Assembly (NCBI GenBank): GCA_023846275.1
Contig: CM043872.1
Span: forward strand, 28,820,670 to 28,884,669
DNA: 64,000 bases
Origin: Vanilla planifolia
Taxonomy: Eukaryota > Streptophyta > Magnoliopsida > Asparagales > Orchidaceae
Reading direction: 5' to 3'
Shown: piece by piece, positions 1-12,351 of the stretch
How the letters are laid out: the number at the start of each line of letters is the position of its first letter
How positions within the stretch are numbered: the first letter of the stretch is position 1
The notes under the pieces: generated by a model
Seen by the model: the letters and a program-made list of their open reading frames with translations, nothing else
What the model was told of the DNA's origin: nothing
Databases searched by the model: none
Translations under genes and position numbers: made by a program

Positions 1-1127
1 ATTTGTAATGATGCATAAAAAAAGCTTTGAATCAAATTCAATTAAGGTGTGCTCATTATCATTTATTCCTTAATTACAACTATTCTTCCTCCTTATCTCT
101 CTTAAAAACCATTTTTTTATCATATTAAACTCTTTCTCTCTCTTCCCTTCCCTTATCTCTCTCCCCTCTCACTCCCAACTTCACCAACATCCTTTCCTTT
201 TTCTTTCATTGCCTCCTCTCTCTAATATTTCTCTCATTGTTGATAAATCAATTATCAAATTTGTCATTATTTATTCATGTGATGGTGTAATAACCCGATA
301 AATGAATTCTTAATTTTGTCTTCCTAATTTTACATTTTATGTATTAATATATTTGTATTCCAAATTTAAACCTGAAAATATAGTCATTGGCACCTCAAAA
401 TATATGCCAAGACGATGATAGTCAAATCTCAAATTTGAATATGTCATTGTGAAGATCTTATTAAAAAAAATCTATAGATAAGTGAGATATAATTTTTAAA
501 TACAATTTAGATTTTTAATAAATTTTTAAAATATAATTATATAAAAAATAATATAATTAAGTGGCTTACTTTTTTTCACATATTAAATGAGTAGATAAAC
601 TACCTCTCATTCCCAAAAGGCCACTACAACTTCTAGAAACAAAGTGAGAAAGCAAGAGAGCAAGTGGAGGAGAAGGTCAAAAGGTGAGGGAAAATGCTTC
701 AGCTCTCATATCTTGAGTTCTAACATAATTTTAATGAGATAAAAAAGGGAAGAAAAAAAGCTCTGTGAAAAGAATAAGCTCTAATCCCAATGTGTGAAAA
801 TGAAATTTTAAAGTAAGATCTCACAGAGATTTTTTTTTCTCTAAAATATGTATTTACTGTTTAGATGAAAGAAATGGATTTTCAAAGATTCAGGTTATTA
901 CCATAGAGGACAAAGATCATCATTTTTTCAATTGTGCAAATCGTACCAAACAATTGTTTAGATCATCTAGTATGAGCTTGCAATGGGAGCCAAACGAGAG
1001 GTTTTTATATAATATGACTATGATCGATGTAATGATCATATTAGTACAACTAACACATCACACATCAGGTAATACATAGGCTATATACAATTACCCAAAA
1101 TAGTTTATCCTATCAGTGTTACACCCT
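1..1127. other. AT-rich intergenic DNA, no gene seen
   Basis: No open frame of coding character is visible on either strand. There is a pyrimidine-rich stretch at about 95-235 (runs of CTCTCT and TTCCCT), and the rest is AT-rich sequence with poly-A and poly-T runs. I see no recognisable element here. Confidence 0.6.
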
Positions 1128-1129
1128 TG

Positions 1130-3055
1130 TGTTTGATGAGTCAAGCATAAATGTGTATATTTTATTTGGGCTTGATTTTAAGTAAAATTGTTAATAATTA
1201 ATTAAATCAAGCCATGTATTTTAGATGTCTAAAATAATAGCCTCTAAGGGCCTTGAGGTCATGGCATACTTCAAGGAATTTTGAGACATGCGCAAGATTT
1301 TTTATAATTGAATTTCTTTTTATTTTTCTTGAATTTGATATGTCCAAACTTTGAGATTATGAGGCACACTAGTAGTATTAACATTTAAAAATATTATAAA
1401 ATTATTTAATACTGAATTTTGATTTTTGGGCCAAGCATATTTGACAAAATGTATAGACATGGGTATTTGATTTTTTAATATTATTTTGGAATCGTTTTCT
1501 ACGAATTTTTTTTCATAGCCACTTAATTAACTTATAATACTATAAGAATACAAAATTATTTTTATACACTTATAGTCAAATTTTTGGCTAAAAAATTCGT
1601 CAAAAATACCCTAAAACAGCTGAAGTCTCGGGAAAATGTACTGTAGCAATGGGCGGGTCGACCCGGCGCCAAAACAGCCCGTCCAGGTCTTTTAGAAATT
1701 AAAAATTTAATTTAAAAAATAAAAATTTGGTTGACCCGAAAAGGCTAAACCTAGCCTGGACCCAAAGCACGCCGAGAGGAGCTCGGCTAGAGCTGGTCAA
1801 CAGTCAAATGAACAGTGCCTGGCTAAGCCAAGACCGCCCAAAGGAGCTCGGTTAGGTCAAACTGCAGCGCGGTCAACAGTCAATGAACAAATGCTTGGCT
1901 AAGTCAACCCGAACCAGGTGATGAAATCCCGATCAAGGAAGGGGGGAGCCAGCCCCAAAGTGGCTCGAACGTTAAATGGCGAAAATTCCTTATAAAGAGG
2001 TGCGCTGAATTCGCTTCTGCAGTGTGGGACTAAAAAATCCCACCTTATAACTTCGGCCGGATCCAAAGGCGCAGATCAAGCCCGCCTAGATCCAACGGGC
2101 GAGAGTAAATTCTAACGACTGTTTCGCGAGGCTAATCAGCGCCGTTCGTTCAACGCGCAATCCAATGGCGCAGATCAAGCCCGCCCAGATCCAACGGGCG
2201 AGAGTAAATTCGAACGGCTATTTCGCGAGGTCAATCAACGTCGTTCGTTCAGCGCGCGGGATCTAATGGCTCAGATCAAGTCCGCCCGGATCCAACGCTC
2301 TGGATTAAGCCCGAACGGTAAAATGCGTAAACAATCTGCGCCGTTCGTTTTTGGGCCCGGATCGGACGGTGGCTGCTTTCCGTCCGTTGCCCAAACGGCT
2401 AATTAATTTTTGGAGCCGTTGGGGGTGTTTTTAGAGCTCAAATCTGAGCTCTATAAATATAGAAAAATTATGTATTTTTTAGTTTTAACCTTTGCTAAAT
2501 TGTTTAAAAAGATTTTCAGATCTCAAACACAAGCATCCGAGCAAAATCGGCGCATTCGAGCTCTAGAAGCAAAGCGGCAAGAAAGCTAGTGGAATTAGAG
2601 GTTTTTCAATCATTTCTAAATCTCTATCCCTCTAATTCGACGATTGTGTGTGCCTCCTCTTTTCTCCAATTTTTCTTAAGTCATTTGCCAATTTTTCGTA
2701 TTTTTGTTTTGGGGCAAGGGCGTCCCGGCGTTTGTGCTGAAGCCCCGGGTTTGAGTTGAGCCCGGTAAAAACTCAAGTAGGTTTGGGATTAGCCATAATA
2801 AAAATCCCAAGTAGGTTCGAGGTGAACCGTAAGAAAAACCTCACTTGTAATCGGAGAATTTAGTGGATTTTTCCCAACACCGGTTGGGGGTGGACGTAGA
2901 CTCGGTTTTGAGTCGAACCACTTGAAAATTTGTGTGTTCAATGTTCTTTACTTTTGCTTAAAGTCTTTTAAATTTAATTTCGGAAATTATAAGAATTTAA
3001 ATACACAATTCACCCCCCCCCCCTCTTGTGGGATTTCTTTAGCACGAATCACTTC
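1130..3055 (+). mobile_element. Ty1/Copia-type LTR (Sirevirus-like), isolated
   Basis: This is a fossil LTR. The left part begins near TGTTTGATGAG, the kind of 5' start seen in Sirevirus-type Copia LTRs. A promoter-like CTATAAATATAG lies at about 2450, following GC-rich tandem repeats. The right part has the phrase GTTGGGGGTGGACGTAGAC and then a C-run followed by CTCTTG near 3010-3025, which sits just before the LTR end in many plant Copia elements. No primer-binding site or gag/pol coding follows, so it looks like a solo or orphan LTR. The ends are approximate and I saw no clear target-site duplication. A relative in the same orientation lies at 40625-42775. Likely old. Confidence 0.55.
2059..2370 (+). 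repeat. Three tandem repeats of about 100 bp in the LTR promoter region
   Basis: The phrase CGCAGATCAAGCCCGCC followed by GATCCAACGGGCGAGAGTAA, then TTTCGCGAGG and GCCGTTCGTTCA, occurs at about 2070 and 2170, and a more diverged version occurs at about 2270. The repeats lie directly upstream of the TATA-like site near 2450, the position of U3 sub-repeats in LTRs. They are GC-rich in an AT-rich setting. Confidence 0.75.
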
Positions 3056-4099
3056 AATCAGTAGTTAAAATAATGAAATAGATAAGCTATACTAGTATAA
3101 TGCCCCGTACCATACAGTACAATGGAAGAAAATATAACTCGAGATTGTTCATACATGTATCATGCAAGCACGACGATGCTATAAGATTATTATGATCAAG
3201 GTCATTTAATGTGAAAATATATGACATTATACACATTCAAAATACAGAACATACTAATACAATAGGGAGGTATGGTACTGTGTATTGAATGACATATTAG
3301 ACAAGTACAAAAACATGTATTAGCCTTGTTCAATAAGTTTTTTGATGACTTAACCTAGGCTGATCTTATGATTTGTTATTCGACTAACATTAGGCATGAA
3401 TCATGCTTTATGATATCATATATCGTATGTAAAATTAGAAATATAATTATGGTACGTATTGTACAATATAAAATGGATTAAAGTAGTGTAATTATTTGAT
3501 AAACAACTTTATAATAGATTGTCTATCTAGTCCTTGATATGACCTATTAATTGTTTTAGATCATACTTATACGATAATTATATTAGATTGGTACAATCAT
3601 AGTAATGTAGTGATCTAATCAATGTAAAGCCTTAGCTATGCAACACGATATAGTCAAGCGTACTATATAAAAAAGACAATAATGAAAAAGTGGGTGATTT
3701 GTTAAATATAACTTTTTTAATTTACTTTTATAATAGAAATAAAATTATTATTAATAAACATCAATGTGAATTAGTGTAAAGAATAAAGAGAAATGATAAA
3801 CAGAAAGAAGTAAAAAAGGCATCCTAAAGTCGTCACATTAACAAATCAATTAATTATAATGTGAGTGAGTTATTAAATATTTTTTGATATTATTGTAAAA
3901 TATCTAATGATGCAAAAATTACATGACAACATTTTTTTTACTTATATTCTTATTTTATTATAGCACTCTATAATTATTAGTATATATGTATATATATTTG
4001 TATAAAACTATATATATGTAGTTGTGTGAGTATTATGATATATATTAGAATATATAATAAGATAAAAGAAAAAACCAATAAAAAATCAGCTAATATAGA
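3056..4099. other. AT-rich intergenic DNA, no gene seen
   Basis: No supported gene is present. There are scattered GTAC-containing phrases (near 3100, 3265 and 3450) and an alternating TA stretch at about 3978-4010. The short open frames here have no coding character. Confidence 0.55.
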
Positions 4100-5000
4100 T
4101 TGAGAAAAGGTGTCTATATCGGACAATAATGTGATCGGTATGATATACGCTAACCTACATGTTATGGTTCTCAGAGATAGAGCTATAACATGCAGAGGTC
4201 TCGACTTCATACTGATAAGATCCTTCAAGTGTATGTGTCATGGGTACACACAAATGGGATTCAACATTTCAAACGTCTCATACCCAATAGCAAAAATGTT
4301 GGCATTAAAAGACAAGACTCAGTGATGATGAGATACTTCACTCTTGGGTGTCGTGGATACTAAAAAATGAGACTTTAACATTTTGAGCTCCTTGTACTTA
4401 GTCAACATAGGATGTTGGTATGATGGGATAAGATTTAATGACGATGAGATACTTTATTCCAAGATGTCGTGCATACTTATAGGTCAAACTTCTGCATTCC
4501 AAGCACATCATTTTTCATTAACAAAAGATATTGAATTAGGGGCTGAGACTTAGTAATGATGAAATATTTTATTTTCTGATGTCTTAGTACTTAGAGATGG
4601 GGTTATAACATTTTAGAACATCAAAACTTATGATGATGAGATATGATATGAGGTCCTCAGATGCTGGGATATAGGTCATAAAAAATATCTAAACCCAAAG
4701 TAAGAATGAATATAGTAAATAAAAATAAATAAATATAAAAATAAAAAAGTAAACCAAGAAGTATTATATACCTATGATGATTTGGATATATAAGTGTATA
4801 TGACCATATATGTATTATTATAATATTTTTTATTTAAATTATTATATATTTTTTATTTACTAATCTATTTTACTACTAAATTATTTTATTTACTTTTTTT
4901 ATTACTTTATTATATATAACTAAAAATTTGTTTACTAAGCATATCATGCTTATTTTTCATTTATATTACAAGATATGTTACTTATACTCATCGAGCTAAA
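4100..5000 (+). repeat. Dispersed repeat with internal tandem units of about 117 bp
   Basis: A degenerate unit recurs at about 4313, 4431, 4547 and 4624. It has the form GACTCAGTGATGATGAGATA, then a phrase like GGTGTCGTGGATAC. Spacings are about 118, 116 and 78 bp. An A/T-rich tract of the ATAAAAATAAATAAATA kind follows (4720-4760). The same combination, a tandem array next to an A/T tract, is found in reverse orientation at about 21360-21960, so I read both as copies of one dispersed family, probably LTR or other transposon-derived sequence. The exact ends are not visible. Confidence 0.5.
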
Positions 5001-5560
5001 GATTTTTAAAGGATATTTCAAGTCCTAAGGGTTGTGAGACAAATATGTTTGGTGAGTATGAGAGATATTATATATATGTGGGTATACAAATATTTTATTT
5101 TAATTTTTTATATCAATATAAATTTTAGACTTTCATATAGTGAAACTGAGATAGGGCAAACTTAGACTTCTATTAGGGTCTAACGTAGAGCTTATAATAC
5201 TAAAGATATTTAATAAATTATTACAAAATATAAAAGGATACTTTGTGCTAATTAGGGTTAAATAATGTACGTGATATTTTAAAACTATTCAAAAATTAGT
5301 TTCATAAAGTTGTAGTGTGGATTATTAAGTAAAATATATGATAACACATTAAGTATTAAGTATAAAGTCATACAAAATAATTTTTATCACATTGAATTTT
5401 ACAAATATAAAATAAAAAATTTAAGACAAACTCTATACTAGAGTACTTTAATAGAAAAAATGATAACTCTAACATTATATTACTACTTAAAAAATAAAAG
5501 TTACTAAAAGAATATACATTTTTGGTAATAATATATTGTAGTTTCATTGATATTAGCATG
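5001..5560. other. AT-rich intergenic DNA, no gene seen
   Basis: No coding region, RNA gene or clear repeat structure is visible. Base composition is uniformly AT-rich and stops are frequent in all frames. Confidence 0.5.
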
Positions 5561-5569
5561 TGGAACATC

Positions 5570-6740
5570 AAAGATGAAAAGAGTGATGAGATGGTGGTTT
5601 GGGTTTGTAGGAAAGTTTGTCTTAAAAAGGTAACAAGATTAAGAGACTAAAAATGTAAGTGAAGACTTATAGATGTTAGAAGAAGAATTTGTTTAATTAT
5701 TGGTTCTCTTGGTGGAAGGTGTCTCACCTTTGATTCTTGTCTCTTGCAAAGATTTGGTTATCGACTCTCCTAGTAGAAGATTTCTCATATTTGATCTTTG
5801 TCTCTCATAAGAGGAGGAGAAGTTGAAATCTCTCAAACTAGAGTTCAACATACATTCTTTACTCATAAAGATGGAAGCAAGCAAACAAGAGAAAATTTTA
5901 TTCCATAATATTCATCTTTATTCATCTTCATCTTTATAATCTTATGAGTATCCCTATTTATAAAGACATCAATAGTATAATAGTAATTTTGTAACTTAGA
6001 AATGCAAAAAAGAAATTTAAAAATATCAAATAACATATTTTGAAATTCTAAAAGATATTTCAAAATCCCAAAATTTAATACCAATTATAAAAAATATTAT
6101 GAATAAAAATTGATTTAAAAAACTATAAAATTAATTAAATTAAGTTGTTCCAAATAGTTGTGCATTTTGAGCAATGGTAATGACAAGAAGTGAAATGACA
6201 GGCAACAAAACAACAGGGCAATTTGTGCAACATGGGCGAACCTTTTGATCCAGTTTTGGGTAGGCGTGGGTCGACAAGGGTTGACAAGTTAGCACAGGTC
6301 ATCGCAAGTCAGAGCGAATCAAGCGGGTAATCATAGGAGACAGGTTAACACGGGTTGCATAGATCAGCTAAGTTCTCAGGTTAATGTAGGTCACATGAGC
6401 TAGCAAGTCAGCTCGGGTAATAGCTACGACTATTGATGGTAATGGTGATGATCACAAACGGTGGTAGACGATGGTGGAAACAGCTAAAAACTCAATTTTA
6501 AGTATTTTTTGAAGCAATTTTCAACCAAATTTTGTATCGACAAACTTATAGAACTAGTGCGATGCTAGTAGGTGTGTTTATGTTAAAGTTAGATGCTTCT
6601 ACGTCAATAATAATTTTTTATTTATTATACATTGTTATTTTTGCTAAGATGTTTTGAGGTTATTATGAATTTTTATATCACACTTACTCATTTTAGTAAC
6701 GTTTGTACTTCTTTTATATTACGAGCTCTAATTTAACCTA
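5570..6740 (-). mobile_element. Probable Ty1/Copia LTR, minus strand
   Basis: Read on the minus strand, a promoter-like TTTATAAATAGGGATACTCA (about 5950-5970) is followed by an A/T-rich leader with repeated GATGAA-type words and then a U5-like region at 5900-5690. This is the layout of many plant Copia LTRs. Upstream on that strand (6170-6480) is a GC-rich stretch with repeated GGTCGACAAGGGTTGACAAG-like words, as in U3. Two diverged copies of a roughly 60 bp unit lie at 5698-5815. No internal coding region is attached. Ends are approximate; treat as a fossil fragment. Confidence 0.4.
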
Positions 6741-7298
6741 ATCACATTATAATAATATGATCTTATTTTTGTTTCATACATGAACTATTCTACTGAGTCC
6801 TTGACTACTTAGGATATCAAGTGACATGTCATAGCACCACAACAAACAACTGTGAGCTATAGAGAGCTCCAATCAAAATGCTCAGGGGTTCGACCAATAG
6901 TCAACAAGGTATACTCATTTATTTTTATAATTTTATTTTTTTAGTTACTACAACTGGTTTCCATTGTGCACCTATGAGGGGAGGAGATGAAGAGAGATTC
7001 AGGGAAAGCTTTGATTTCAATGAGAAAAATAGATGAAGACCTTGATTGTATGAAAGAGAACTAGTGAGCATGTTTATTTTTATGATGAAAGAGGTGTGTG
7101 GTGTCAGGTTCGACAAAGTAAGAGAAGAAAGTGTCAAATTTGTCTCAGAAAAACATGTGATGGTTGTTAGGAAATTATCGTATAATTCGATAGCACACAT
7201 TGTACAGTACGAAGGTTTGAGATTGTATGACTGATAATTTACTAAAATATGGTACAAAATGATTTTCTTAATTATACTACTATGGGGAGCATCATATT
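6741..7298. other. Intergenic DNA, no gene seen
   Basis: This short spacer lies between the probable Copia LTR and the large solo LTR. A minus-strand open frame (6925-7359) runs into the LTR end and has no recognisable protein features. I see no other element. Confidence 0.4.
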
Positions 7299-9331
7299 TG
7301 TTACACCCCATTTTTTTTTTTTTTTTTACATATAGACAGCTCAGATCGTCCCATACCAACCTGAGTAGCCTACGAAAAACATAGGATATAACACATCATT
7401 ACACACATACTTTTCTTAACTATGTGGATCCCATCTCCCGGGTACACCGTCAAATCAGGTTCATGACTCCTGAATTAACTGATGAACTCGCGCAATGTTA
7501 CTCCTACTAGACCCAATACTCCTAACCCATACAGGTAGGAGAACCGATCTAATAGAAGTCTGAACCCCCAAGGTTAAGTTCCATAGTCATGTAATGACCT
7601 CACCATCAACAAAAAAAAATATATAACATCCACCGATATGAAATGGCGCTCCACACACCATACCGTCAAGATAGAAAATAAGATAGTGTATAAAAATGTA
7701 ACTCATATGAAAAATCACAGTCCATCAAATACCACATCATCCATCCGAGTACATGAGTCAGAATCACCCTCACATAATACAAGACATAAGAATAACAGTC
7801 TCACTGAATACATCCAACAGCAACAATCAACTAACCAGAATGTCTAAGAAAATCACAGATCAGATCTCCTCCACTAGCCTACTGATCACGATCCCACCTA
7901 AAGCCGGGTGGCGTCAAGTCTGCCGAGCCACTGGAAAAATATAGATAATAAAGGAATGAGCTACGCCAAGTAGGAAAGACAGCTAGTAAAAAAAAACTCT
8001 CATGCAAGAGAAGGATAATAGCAAGAGTATAGAAATACAGCATAACAATGTAGGGTGGAAAGGCACTCTTAGTCCCAGACTCTGACCAACCACAGTCACC
8101 CCCAGTCACACCAGAGTAGCTCTCCTCTGTGCTCCCAGGCAGCATGCCAGCGGGACACGCCCATCTCTGCGCACGCATGGCGCCTAAGCAAGCATGCCAG
8201 CGGGACACGCCCATCTCTACGCATGCATGGCACCCGACACCGCAGCGTCTCTCGTCAATCAATCTCCTGGAGACTATATGTTACACCCCATTTTTCCTAG
8301 GCTGATTTTTTTTTGGCATACACTTTTTTTTTTACATATAGACAGCTCAGATCGTCCCATACCAACCTGAGTAGCTTACGAAAAACATAGGATATAACAC
8401 ATCATTACACACTTACTTTCCTTAACAATGTGGATCCCATCTCCCGGGTACACCGTCAAATCAGGTTCATGACTCCTGAATTAACAGATGGACTCGCGCA
8501 ATGTTACTCCTACTAGACCCCATACTCCTAACCCATACCGATAGGAGAACCGATCTAATAGAAGTCTGAATCCCCACGGTTAAGTTCCATAGTCATGTAA
8601 TGACCTCACCATCAAAATAAGATACATAACATCCACAGATAAAATATGACACTCCACACACTATACCACCAAGACAATAAAGTAAAACAGTGAATGGAAA
8701 CTACATCACAAGAATAAGATCCAAGTCCAACAAATACAATATCATCCAACTAGATACATAAGTCAGAATCACCCTCACATATTACATGACATAAGAATAA
8801 CAGTCTCCCTGAATACATCCAATAGCATCAATCACACTAACCAAAATGTCTCAGAAAATCACATCCAATAGCATCAATCACACTAACCAAAATGTCTCAG
8901 AAAATCACAGATCAGATATCCTCCACTAGCCTGCTGACCACGATCCCACCTAATCTGGGTGGCGTCAAGGCTGTCGAGCCGCTGGAAAAATATAGATAAT
9001 AAAGGAATGAGCTACGCCCAGTAGGAAAGACAGCTAGTAAAAACTCACATGCAAGAGAAGGATAATAGCAAGAGTATAGGAATACAGCATAACAATGTAT
9101 GGTGGAAAGGCACTCTCAGTCCCAGACTCTGACCAACCACAGTCACCCCCAGTCACACCAGAGTAGCTCTCCTCTGTGCTCCCAGGCAGCATGCCAGCGG
9201 GACACGCCCATCTCTGCGCACGCATGGCGCCTAGGCAAAGCATGCCAGCGGGACACGCCCATCTCTGCGCACGCATCACAACGCCTAGCACCCGACACCG
9301 CAGCGTCTCTCGTCAATCAATCTTCTGGAGA
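7299..9331. repeat. Direct duplication of about 1 kb at one end of the solo LTR
   Basis: The stretch from TTACACCCCATTTTT at 7301 to GTCAATCAATCTCCTGGAGA at about 8275 is repeated from 8281 to about 9331. Both copies contain GACAGCTCAGATCGTCCCAT, ATGTGGATCCCATCTCCCGG and the CATGCCAGCGGGACACGCCC minisatellite. The second copy continues smoothly into the rest of the LTR, whereas the first breaks off exactly where the next TGTTACACC begins (8279). The partial copy is therefore a second LTR end joined head to tail, best explained by recombination between LTRs of one element or by a nested insertion. Confidence 0.85.
8145..9285. repeat. Minisatellite (about 47 bp) and 46 bp duplication inside the LTR
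   Basis: The unit beginning GCATGCCAGCGGGACACGCC and ending in CGCATGGCGCC occurs twice in each copy of the duplicated LTR end (about 8145-8235 and 9188-9280). Only the second copy also has a perfect-looking 46 bp tandem duplication at about 8817-8908 (AATAGCATCAATCACACTAA and what follows). That duplication is absent from the equivalent place in the first copy, so it arose after the larger duplication or was lost from one copy. Confidence 0.75.
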
Positions 9332-11354
9332 CTGTAGACAAAACCAGTCACATAGATCTCTAGCCAACGTGAGACACCCCTGCCACCCTCAGGCACGCAG
9401 GCCTACACACTTGGCTAGCCACGGCGAGTCACCCCTGCCACTGCCACTCTCAGGCGCGCAGGCCTACACTCATGGACCAGAAGAGATCGACTCAGCCACC
9501 GTCCCATGAAGTCCTCTCCCAACAATTTCCATAGAAGCCACGCCCCTACAGTCATTGCCAAGCTCTAACTCCAAGATTCGGCAACATGTGTCCAGATACA
9601 ACAAGGCGCATACCAGTCCACATGTATACTGTGGAAGCTAAGTCTATACCGCACAGTTACCTACCACAACTACCCTAAAACATCATATAGGGCCTATAGT
9701 ATTCCGGTCCAATATGCCAATCCATGAAATATGCCAACACTGAGTAAACTGACTCAATCCATGTCATTGCCATCCAAGCAACACAAACTGTACCAAAATT
9801 CTGACTATTCTGGTAGCACCCAAGTGTCACACTTCCTTCCAACTAATCCAGCTGCACTGAATTTATGGGTAATTTCCAACAGTCAATTTCAACTTGGCTA
9901 CGTGATTTCCAAAAATCACCTCTTCCTCACTTCAGGAAATTTTAAATTCCAAAATCAATTTCCGCCCTTTATCCATTTTCCGAAATTTGGAATAAATTTC
10001 CGAATTTAAAATCCGCATATTCCTTTTTCCGAAAATTTCGGATTAATTTCCGAATTAATTTTTTTCTTCCGCTTCTCTCTCATCCGCGCCGCACTTCCCC
10101 TGAACCGGTTCTCGTCCCCGGTTCGGAACCCTTACGCGCTGAGCCGAGAACCCCGCCGGCCGAAGTTAATAATCCGAATTCGGGCCGACGCTTAACATAT
10201 AAATATTAATAATTAATATAATTATTCACTTAATAATCAGACTAATCCCTAATTAGCCCTAATTCATCCCCTTCCTTCGCCTGTCGCCCGCGAAATCCTA
10301 ACCGTCGACTTTCCGGAAATCTCCGTTTTCCCCGTCGATTTCCGGCGACCGAACGCAAGGGGACGCGAGCCTAAAGCTCGTACTAGCCTAAAAATTTCAT
10401 ATAATCAAGTCGCGAAGCTAGATGTCCATGTAAAAATTTTCGTCGAAGTATTGTCCGATCCAACTATGCCAATTCATGAAATTAAAAATCATTCTAGCAT
10501 TCAGATAACCTGAATAATGGCAATATGATAATATCAAAACCTAAGGCATGCTTCTATGCACAGAAATTCCAATTCGGCGGAATATATATATATTCTTCTT
10601 CATAAAAAAAAACTCTAAAATGCTAAAATCAATAAATTGCATTAATCAATTCCAAAAACCCATATCCGCATGCTCAAGTAGCTATTTGCAAAATAATCCA
10701 TATTTTTAATTTGCTAAATAACTGATTTAAATCTGAATTTCCTACCTTTGCTCGCCGGCGACGGTGAAGCTCGCACGCGATCAACCGCAGCTCCTCGCCG
10801 AACGAAACCGGTACCAAAATGCTCGCCTCTGTCCCGCGAACCTCCGGTTACCAAAAGCCCCTTGGAAGGCTGCCGGAAAGTACCGCCGTTCGCCGTGAAC
10901 ACTTCGCCTCTAGCCGCCGTTCGAAACCCTAACAGTCGAACAGTTTAGGTTAAATACCCAGCTTAAACCGGTAATAACCCGTTAAGACCCATTAAGCGCC
11001 GGTTGACCTTCCAAAAACGCCGCTTAACACCCGATCAGCCGGTTAATCTCCACCGCTGATCTCGCCCGTCCGATCCGCTTATCCGCGGCTTATCCAAACG
11101 CACGCGCAAACGCACCTCGGCGAACCGCCCCGCTTTCGCTGAACCGCTCCGGTCCGGTTCACGCGCGGTAAAAAAAAACCAAATTCCGGTTTTAAAAAAA
11201 AAAATCTCGGTGCTCCGAAAAATCCCCAGAAAATTTCAGAAATTCCAATAGCCTCCAATTGAGCTCCTGGCTCATCCTACTGTCGATCTGAAATCATCCA
11301 AGCCATAATTGAATTATTGAAGATTAAACATATAATATTTTACCGGGTATAACA

Positions 11355-12294
11355 ATGTTATTGTTAAATAGTTGGCTAATCATATAAGAAGGACATGTAT
11401 ATCATACTTATATAGTGATTTGAACTGAGAAATATATAGTTGTACCAACATGTTAATAGATATTGTATTGATCAACTAGTCAATGGCTTAAGAGGTTAAC
11501 CAAGTGAGTAATATTGTATCGATAAGATTATAGGTGTTGTAGTATAGGATATCAAAAAAAGAATATTTTTGAGAGTACCATTTTTGTTAAAGATCAAACA
11601 ATATGATACAGGGATTGCATGGGTACAATATGACTTATAATGCATATTTATTTCTCCAATCGTATGTACGATGTAAAAATCTTATAAGTATGATACAAAG
11701 CAAATACTTAAGCATATAGGAGTTAATTATAAAGATAAAATGAATTAAGAAGCATATAATTTGTAGAATACATATTGATTATTTTATATACCTTTTATTA
11801 TAAGAAATTTAAATGTAGGACCAAATAAAAGAATTATATTATAAATTTAGGTAGATAAATTTAATAACTTGTGATGTAACATAATAGTATTATTTTTTTG
11901 TATTTTTATACATTTTGTTATAATAAAAATAGCTTATGTTTTATGATTTTGTATGATTTTTATGATTTTTAATATTATTTATCACATAACTCTACTTATT
12001 AAATGACTAATTATTTTTATGGCTTTCTTACATGACATCACAAAAAAAATTAAATAAGAGAAATAGAATATAAGAAATATTTTAAATATAATAAAATATA
12101 TCATAATTTTAATATCTAGATTGGCATATCTATTTCATACATATATATGTTTGCATAATTATTTTACATATGATAAATGAGAATAAAAATTAGATTTTTA
12201 AAGACATTATCTTCAACATAAAACTTAGAGTGTTGAATCATAAGATATCAATCTTTGGATTAGATATCTATCTAATATATCTATTATGACCTCA

Positions 12295-12351
<57 letters not shown>

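Larger units (their letters stand above)
7299..11354 (-). mobile_element. Large solo LTR of a Ty3/Gypsy (Tekay/Del or Retand-like) element
   Basis: The element opens with TGTTACACCCC and closes with CCGGGTATAACA, so its ends form the short inverted repeat TGTTACACCC/TGTTATACCC with TG...CA termini. The flanking five bases (ATATT on the left, ATGTT on the right) are close to a target-site duplication. It is about 4 kb long, GC-rich between 10.1 and 11.2 kb, and has no gag or pol. This fits the very long LTRs of chromovirus-type Gypsy elements. The minus strand is the likelier sense, because the GC-rich leader-like half then precedes the TTTTTCCAGTGGCTCGGC region and the end. The left quarter is duplicated (see the separate entry). 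Fossil; the near-matching flanks and the divergence between the duplicate parts suggest moderate age. Confidence 0.7.

Noticed and set aside
9099-9509. 136-codon plus-strand frame rich in Ser/His/Pro
   Set aside because: It lies wholly inside the solo LTR over minisatellite repeats; LTRs of this type do not code for protein there.
10714-10948. Overlapping frames in the GC-rich part of the solo LTR
   Set aside because: GC-rich sequence lacks stops by composition; no protein motif is visible.
12298-12348. TA run as a transposon footprint or origin
   Set aside because: A plain (TA)n microsatellite explains it, and there are no terminal repeats around it.
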